Notes under the pieces: model-generated
The model's database searches: none
What the model saw: only the letters and a program-made list of their open reading frames with translations
What the model was told of the DNA's origin: nothing
Shown: one piece after another, positions 7,248-10,433 of the stretch
Layout of the letters: every line of letters begins with the position of its first letter
How positions within the stretch are numbered: the first letter of the stretch is position 1
Source of the DNA: CAYYHA01 sp964471535
GTDB lineage: Bacteria > Myxococcota > Myxococcia > SLRQ01
Length of the DNA: 10,433 nucleotides
Reading direction: 5' to 3'
Assembly (NCBI GenBank): GCA_964471535.1
Contig: CAYYHA010000142.1
Coordinates: 1-10,433, forward strand
Program-made: the position numbers and the translations under genes

Positions 7248-8156
7248 TCAGCTGCAGCCGGGGACGAGTCTCAACGTCAGGTCCAGCTTCGCCGAGGTGC
7301 CCATCGCGGCATGGTTGCAGCTCTTCATCAGGGCCTTCAGGGGCTCGATGAGACCGAAGTCGGCGAAGCCGAGCAGGAAAGGATCGGTGGCGAGCCTTGC
7401 CACGTAGCCGTCGGCTGCCTTGTTCACCTCGAAGGGGAGGGTGAGCGGGTGCTTCGTGCCGTGGAGGGTGAGGGTTCCGCTCAAGGTCACCTTCGTCTTC
7501 TGCCCTGCCTCGGTGGGGAGCGCTCCGTCGATCTTGCTCGCCTCGAAGACGAAGCGGGCGTTCTCGCCCTTGCCGAGTTCGAAGAAGAGCTTCTCGAGCT
7601 TCCGGTCACGCACGGGATCCCCGCTGTCCAGAGAGAGCGGGTTGATGACCAGGCGTGCCGTCGGGCTCTTGCCGAAGACTCCGAAACCATAGGCCTCGGC
7701 AAAGTAGCCCGAGACGGGGAGCTTCTCGTTCTTGTAGCTGACGTAGCCGATCCGCGTTCCGTCCTTTGCGAGACGCACCACCGACTTCGGATCGGCCTTG
7801 CACGCTTCAGCGAGGGCAGCGTCGTAGTCCTTCTTCACCTCCGCCCAAACGCCCTCGGCCGCCTTCGTGTCGAGCTCGGGCATGTCCTTCGGCGTGGGCA
7901 TGTCCTTGTGGTCCGGATTCCGCAGGTGCTCGACACCTGGGGGCACCATCGCTGCCGGCTGCGCAGGTGCGGCGGCCTTGGGCGAGCCGCCTTCCTTCTC
8001 CGGCGCAGGTTTCTCGGCGGGTGTGGCAGCGCCCGCCGTCTTGCCTGGGGACGAAGGGGCCTTGGACTCGGCAGCCTTCTCCTCCGGGCAGCCGAGCCAC
8101 GTGGTGGCTCCGAGGAGCAGGGTGAGGGTGGAGAGCAGAGCGGTCGCCGTTCGCAT
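7248..8156 (-). CDS. YceI-domain exported protein, probable lipoprotein
   Basis: The 302-residue precursor has a signal peptide with a basic start (MRTATALL), a hydrophobic core and WLGC at 20-23. C23 is a likely lipidation site, although W at the -3 position is unusual for a lipobox. Residues 24-70 form an Ala/Pro/Lys/Glu-rich low-complexity tether. Residues about 133-298 match the YceI fold, a lipid-binding beta barrel that holds isoprenoid-like molecules in known members; the stretch VTLSGTLTLHGTKHPLTLPFEV (223-244 region) is typical. Cysteines at 119, 280 and 301 could form a disulphide in the periplasm. The ATG at 8156 is fixed by an AAAGGAGG ribosome site 5 bases upstream; an in-frame ATG at 8210 would place a proline-rich peptide before the signal sequence. 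The ligand is unknown. It lies downstream of the protease gene, but a strong hairpin separates them. Confidence 0.88.
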   Translation of the reverse strand: MRTATALLSTLTLLLGATTWLGCPEEKAAESKAPSSPGKTAGAATPAEKPAPEKEGGSPKAAAPAQPAAMVPPGVEHLRNPDHKDMPTPKDMPELDTKAAEGVWAEVKKDYDAALAEACKADPKSVVRLAKDGTRIGYVSYKNEKLPVSGYFAEAYGFGVFGKSPTARLVINPLSLDSGDPVRDRKLEKLFFELGKGENARFVFEASKIDGALPTEAGQKTKVTLSGTLTLHGTKHPLTLPFEVNKAADGYVARLATDPFLLGFADFGLIEPLKALMKSCNHAAMGTSAKLDLTLRLVPGCS

Positions 8157-8161
8157 GGACG

Positions 8162-8169
8162 CCTCCTTT
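8162..8169 (-). promoter_or_regulatory. Strong ribosome binding site of the YceI gene
   Basis: On the minus strand the sequence AAAGGAGG lies 5 bases before the ATG at 8156. It decides between that start and the in-frame ATG at 8210, and predicts efficient translation. It is the best Shine-Dalgarno match in the window. Confidence 0.8.
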
Positions 8170-8267
8170 CGTGTGCCCCTCCCTTTAGGCGGTTTGGGGG
8201 GAGGCGACAAGCCTAGGAGCGCCGGTGGATGCGCCGTTGTGGTGAGGTGCCATGCCTCGAAAACGTG

Positions 8268-8296
8268 CCGAGCCCGGCGCAGGGCGCCGGGCTCGG
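8268..8296 (-). terminator. Rho-independent-type terminator of the C1 protease gene
   Basis: The arms CCGAGCCCGGCGC (8268-8280) and GCGCCGGGCTCGG (8284-8296) are a perfect 13-bp inverted repeat with a 3-base loop. Read on the minus strand, the stem is followed by CACG and then TTTT (8260-8263), giving a short U-tract. It lies about 40 bases past the protease stop and before the YceI gene on the same strand, so it should largely separate the two transcripts. The T-run is short and offset, as is common in GC-rich genomes. Confidence 0.75.
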
Positions 8297-8304
8297 AGCC
8301 AGGG

Positions 8305-8324
8305 CGGGCGAGCCGTCTCGCCCG
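8305..8324 (-). terminator. Second hairpin just after the C1 protease stop
   Basis: CGGGCGAG (8305-8312) and CTCGCCCG (8317-8324) form a perfect 8-bp stem with a 4-base loop. It begins 13 bases past the protease stop codon on the minus strand and 8 bases before the larger hairpin. No U-tract follows. It may assist termination or protect the 3' end of the mRNA. Confidence 0.4.
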
Positions 8325-8337
8325 AGCTGCCTGTTGC

Positions 8338-9834
8338 CTAACGGGCGATCTCCAGACCCCAGCTGTTCAGGGTTCCCGTATCTGCCCGGTAGTTGTCGCT
8401 CACTTGCAGCGTCCAAGTGCCCGAGACGGAGGTCCCGTTGAACTCGGTGAGGCTGTAGACCTCGGAGAGATTGTCTGCGCCCCCGCCGTCCTGGTCGTGG
8501 AGCACGACCTCCTTGCCGTCGTGCTCGAGGACCACCCGAAGATCACCCCGGTAGGTGTGGGTGATGTCCACGTAGACGGTCAGACCCTTCACCGTGCCCG
8601 TCTCGGTGATCTCGATGGTGTCCGACACGCCGGCTGGATCGTTGTCGGGGATGGGCAGATCGGGGGTGGAGTCGGCCTCCACGGGCGCGCCCGTGGCGCC
8701 GCAGAGCGAGGTGCTCGCGCAGGCCACGTCGTCGCAGTCGGTCTCTCCGTTGCCGTCGTTGTCCTCACCGTCGTCGCAGATCTCCACCGGCGGCGCGATG
8801 TCCGGAAGGTCGCTGACATAGGCGGTCGCGTATTTCTTCACGTACTCGTAGCTGATGAAGCCGTAGCCGTCGCCGTAGGGGTTGTCGACGCCGAAGCGGC
8901 CGGTGCCCCAGCTGTTCTTGAAGATGTAGAAGCCCTTCTCGGTGATCTCGTTTCCGTCGGCGTCCTTCAGGATGGTGCCGTCCCCGTCCCGCACCGGTAC
9001 CTCGATGTCGTCGTCCCAGCCGACGATGAGGATGCCGTGCCCGGCAGGGCGCTCGCGAGAATCCCGGATGTCGGCCTCGTTGGGCGTCGTGACGTAGCCC
9101 ATGCGCTTGAAAGCGTTGTTGATGGGCAGCTTCGAACCGCCGTGGTTCCAGGCCTGGTAGAAGAACTCGACGCCGACCACGACCGCCGTCTTCTTACTGG
9201 TCATGTGCGCCTTGATGCTCTCGGGATGGAGCCAGCGGCCGCGCGGGAGGTGGTACTTCTCCGCCTCGAGCGCCTCAGGCGGTGGGTCGCCGTTGGTGTA
9301 GCACTTGGTGGGCCGGTTCTCGCCGGTGCACTCGGGGTCGTCGCTGGAGTTCCAAGGATAACTCTCGTAGGGCCAGAATCGCTCCTCGACGATGCCGTAG
9401 CGGTTGATGGCGGAGAGGTTGTTGTAGGCGTTGGAGCCCTCGCTGTTGGGGAATGCGCCCACCTGCGTCTTCACGGCCCACTGCAGATACTGCTCCGAGA
9501 AATCGGGGTCGGGATCCCCGGCCGCCTTGTAGAGATGCTCCATCAGCGCCGTGGTCGCGAAGATGGTACAGGTCCCGCGGTGACCCTGGTTGCGCACCGG
9601 CGTTTGCAGATCCACCAGGTCGAACTGCTTCGGGTAGACCGCATCCGCCTTGTCGTCGCGGGGGAGGTCGGCCTTCGAGGGCGCTCCGCGAAAGAGCTCC
9701 TCGTAGCTGGAGAGAGGCTCCTCTTCACCGGAGATCACATCCGGGCCGCCGTCACCGCCGCCTCCTTGGGGACCGCAGGCGGCAAGCAGCACGAAGAAGA
9801 AGAGGGACAGGAGGCTACGAACGCGCGTCGTCAT
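8338..9834 (-). CDS. Papain-family (C1) cysteine protease lipoprotein with C-terminal P domain
   Basis: This 498-residue precursor starts with a classic lipoprotein signal ending LAAC (17-20), with Gly at +2 and a Gly-rich tether (21-30), so it is probably anchored on the envelope. Residues about 68-340 are a C1 peptidase domain with the oxyanion glutamine in PVRNQG (Q83), catalytic C89 in RGTCTIFAT, H266 in AGHGILIVGW and N307 in FKNSWGTG; the active site is complete. A short Asp/Gly-rich insert (about 277-300) sits between His and Asn. EICDDGEDNDGNGETDCDDVAC (351-372 region) resembles the MopE-like putative metal-binding motif of myxobacterial surface proteins. Residues about 386-498 form a P (proprotein convertase) domain ending in TLNSWGLEIAR. 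The ATG at 9834 is chosen for the signal peptide and a GAGGA site 8 bases upstream; the in-frame ATG at 9951 lies upstream of the predicted transcription start. Residues 31-66 may act as a propeptide. Substrate unknown. Confidence 0.92.
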   Translation of the reverse strand: MTTRVRSLLSLFFFVLLAACGPQGGGGDGGPDVISGEEEPLSSYEELFRGAPSKADLPRDDKADAVYPKQFDLVDLQTPVRNQGHRGTCTIFATTALMEHLYKAAGDPDPDFSEQYLQWAVKTQVGAFPNSEGSNAYNNLSAINRYGIVEERFWPYESYPWNSSDDPECTGENRPTKCYTNGDPPPEALEAEKYHLPRGRWLHPESIKAHMTSKKTAVVVGVEFFYQAWNHGGSKLPINNAFKRMGYVTTPNEADIRDSRERPAGHGILIVGWDDDIEVPVRDGDGTILKDADGNEITEKGFYIFKNSWGTGRFGVDNPYGDGYGFISYEYVKKYATAYVSDLPDIAPPVEICDDGEDNDGNGETDCDDVACASTSLCGATGAPVEADSTPDLPIPDNDPAGVSDTIEITETGTVKGLTVYVDITHTYRGDLRVVLEHDGKEVVLHDQDGGGADNLSEVYSLTEFNGTSVSGTWTLQVSDNYRADTGTLNSWGLEIAR

Positions 9835-9842
9835 CAACGGAG

Positions 9843-9847
9843 TCCTC
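9843..9847 (-). promoter_or_regulatory. Ribosome binding site of the C1 protease gene
   Basis: On the minus strand GAGGA lies 8 bases before the ATG at 9834. It supports this start, which places the lipoprotein signal at the very N terminus, over the ATG at 9951. Confidence 0.6.
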
Positions 9848-9894
9848 GGTAGGGCATTGGGAATTCGAAAGGCGGGAGACCGATCCGCCGCCAA

Positions 9895-9913
9895 GCGGAC
9901 TGCAGCGGTCCGC
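9895..9913 (-). other. Inverted repeat in the predicted 5' leader of the protease mRNA
   Basis: GCGGAC (9895-9900) and GTCCGC (9908-9913) are perfect complements around a 7-base loop. If transcription starts near 9922, this hairpin would form within the first bases of the roughly 88-base leader. It could stabilise the message or bind a regulator; neither is shown by the sequence. Confidence 0.35.
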
Positions 9914-9932
9914 ACGATCTGCCGAAGTGAGA

Positions 9933-9948
9933 GGCAAGGCTCGTACCA
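9933..9948 (-). promoter_or_regulatory. Predicted sigma-54 (RpoN) promoter for the C1 protease gene
   Basis: The minus strand reads TGGTACGAGCCTTGCC. Against the sigma-54 consensus TGGCACG-N4-TTGCW, all 12 fixed positions match except the C at position 4, and the final W is C. The essential GG and GC doublets have the correct spacing. It points toward the protease gene, with a start expected near 9922 and a leader of about 88 bases. Sigma-54 promoters need an enhancer-binding ATPase, which is not encoded in this window. Confidence 0.7.
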
Positions 9949-10257
9949 CAACTTTCCGAGGCTCCAAAGCGCGCGTCTACCGAGCTACGGCGGCGCCCGG
10001 GGGGTTGGTGGGGCTCGGCCACCGTCCAGAGACTGAACGGTCGGGGGGATCCGTGGAGCGTCCCTGCGCCACAACGGCGGGACCGTCGTCGCGGCCGGTG
10101 CCGCCCTCCTCCAGCGGACGAGGTGGCGATCTTCCGGTCGGCCCGCTACCCTCGGGGAGCGTCCGATGACTGCTCGGCATCACGTCGGGCCCGGCTCGCG
10201 CAAGGAGGCGATGGGCGCCAGGGCGGCGAGCGCAGACGCGGACGTGAGACAGCACGG

Positions 10258-10262
10258 GGAGG
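10258..10262 (+). promoter_or_regulatory. Ribosome binding site of the terminal lipoprotein gene
   Basis: GGAGG with a 7-base spacer precedes the GTG at 10270. It favours this start over the in-frame ATG at 10285, which has only GAGGG 4 bases upstream. Confidence 0.5.
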
Positions 10263-10269
10263 GAATCGC

Positions 10270-10433
10270 GTGTCCGAGGGAACGATGCCAAGGCATTTCG
10301 CGACGTATGCGGTCGTGGGTCTGCTGGCGGCCGGTCTGTGCGCTTGTTCCGGCGCGCCCGCTGCCCCCGACGGCGGGGGCGGGTCCGACGGGGCGGCAGG
10401 GGACGGCGGGTCGACGGGCGACGGGTGCAGGCC
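10270..10433 (+). CDS. N-terminal part of a lipoprotein, cut by the window edge
   Basis: About 54 residues are visible before the sequence ends. They show a signal peptide with a basic segment (PRH), a hydrophobic core AVVGLLAAGL and the lipobox LCAC, followed by a tether rich in Gly, Asp, Ala and Ser (for example PDGGGGSDGAAGDGG). This is the usual start of a Myxococcota surface lipoprotein. The mature domain is outside the window, so function cannot be given. The start may be GTG 10270 (best ribosome site) or ATG 10285; both keep the signal intact. It is divergent from the C1 protease gene and shares its spacer, which hints at a joint envelope role but does not prove it. Confidence 0.72.
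   Translation, partial: MSEGTMPRHFATYAVVGLLAAGLCACSGAPAAPDGGGGSDGAAGDGGSTGDGCR

Larger units (their letters stand above)
9835..10269. other. 435-bp divergent spacer
   Basis: No supported gene lies here. Its left part holds the leader and sigma-54 promoter of the protease gene. Farther right, ACCGT (10021-10025) and ACGGT (10037-10041) form an 11-base-spaced inverted repeat about 75 bases upstream of the promoter, and a GACCGTC copy follows at 10081-10087. These might be enhancer half-sites. The right part should hold the promoter of the lipoprotein gene at 10270, but I see no clear one. A short open frame from ATG 10166 is arginine-rich and probably not coding. Confidence 0.5.

Noticed and set aside
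8172..8206. TTGTCG-17 bases-TAAAGG on the minus strand as a -35/-10 promoter for the YceI gene
   Set aside because: The -10 hexamer matches only 3 of 6 consensus bases. It is possible but too weak to annotate.
8241..8256. TGGCACC on the minus strand upstream of the YceI gene as a sigma-54 -24 element
   Set aside because: The required GC doublet is missing at the -12 spacing, so only half of the promoter is present.
7867..9852. A 661-codon open frame on the plus strand covering the protease gene
   Set aside because: It is antisense to a protease with a full catalytic set. Its Val/Gly/Arg-rich translation looks like a mirror of acidic codons.
10166..10433. An open frame from ATG 10166, with AAGGAGG just before an internal ATG at 10211
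   Set aside because: The product is arginine-rich and overlaps, in another frame, a convincing lipoprotein signal peptide. The AAGGAGG lies only 2 bases from its ATG, too close for good initiation.

Overview
The window is gene-dense and very GC-rich, with strong third-position GC bias that leaves long spurious open frames opposite nearly every real gene. Three things point to a member of the Myxococcota or a related former-Deltaproteobacteria lineage: lipoproteins with Gly/Asp-rich tethers, an Asp-rich 'DNDGNGETDC' metal-binding segment in a secreted protein, and a CheR-TPR protein next to a sensorless hybrid kinase. This is an inference from gene style; no rRNA or other taxonomic marker is present. 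I see no tRNA, rRNA, CRISPR array, insertion sequence or phage gene.

Layout. On the + strand, the tail of an unidentified protein (2-337, faintly HPr-kinase-like) is followed by delta-1-pyrroline-5-carboxylate dehydrogenase (pruA, 369-2006) and, 13 bp later, by a CheR-type protein methyltransferase with a C-terminal TPR region (2020-3528). The last meets a minus-strand gene tail to tail: a HAD-superfamily 5'-nucleotidase closely resembling eukaryotic cytosolic purine nucleotidase cN-II (3538-4947). A short hairpin includes both stop codons. Divergent from the nucleotidase is a REC-HisKA-HATPase-REC hybrid histidine kinase with no sensor domain (5103-6683), followed by a YqeY/GatB-like protein (6751-7203). 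Two minus-strand exported proteins follow: a YceI-domain probable lipoprotein (7248-8156) and a papain-family (C1) protease lipoprotein with a C-terminal P domain (8338-9834). A 13-bp perfect hairpin with a short U-tract separates them and should terminate the protease transcript. A 435-bp divergent spacer carries a near-consensus sigma-54 promoter facing the protease gene. The window ends inside another lipoprotein gene (10270 onward).

How the genes fit together. pruA supplies the second step of proline catabolism and may share a transcript with the CheR-like gene. The nucleotidase, hybrid kinase and YqeY look like independent housekeeping or regulatory genes. The right third is an envelope region: the protease combines a complete Cys/His/Asn triad with a P domain and has its own apparent sigma-54 control. 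I do not see a multi-gene defence, biosynthetic or mobile system. The most distinctive items are the sigma-54-linked papain/P-domain lipoprotein, the cN-II-like nucleotidase, and the two signalling proteins without obvious partners.
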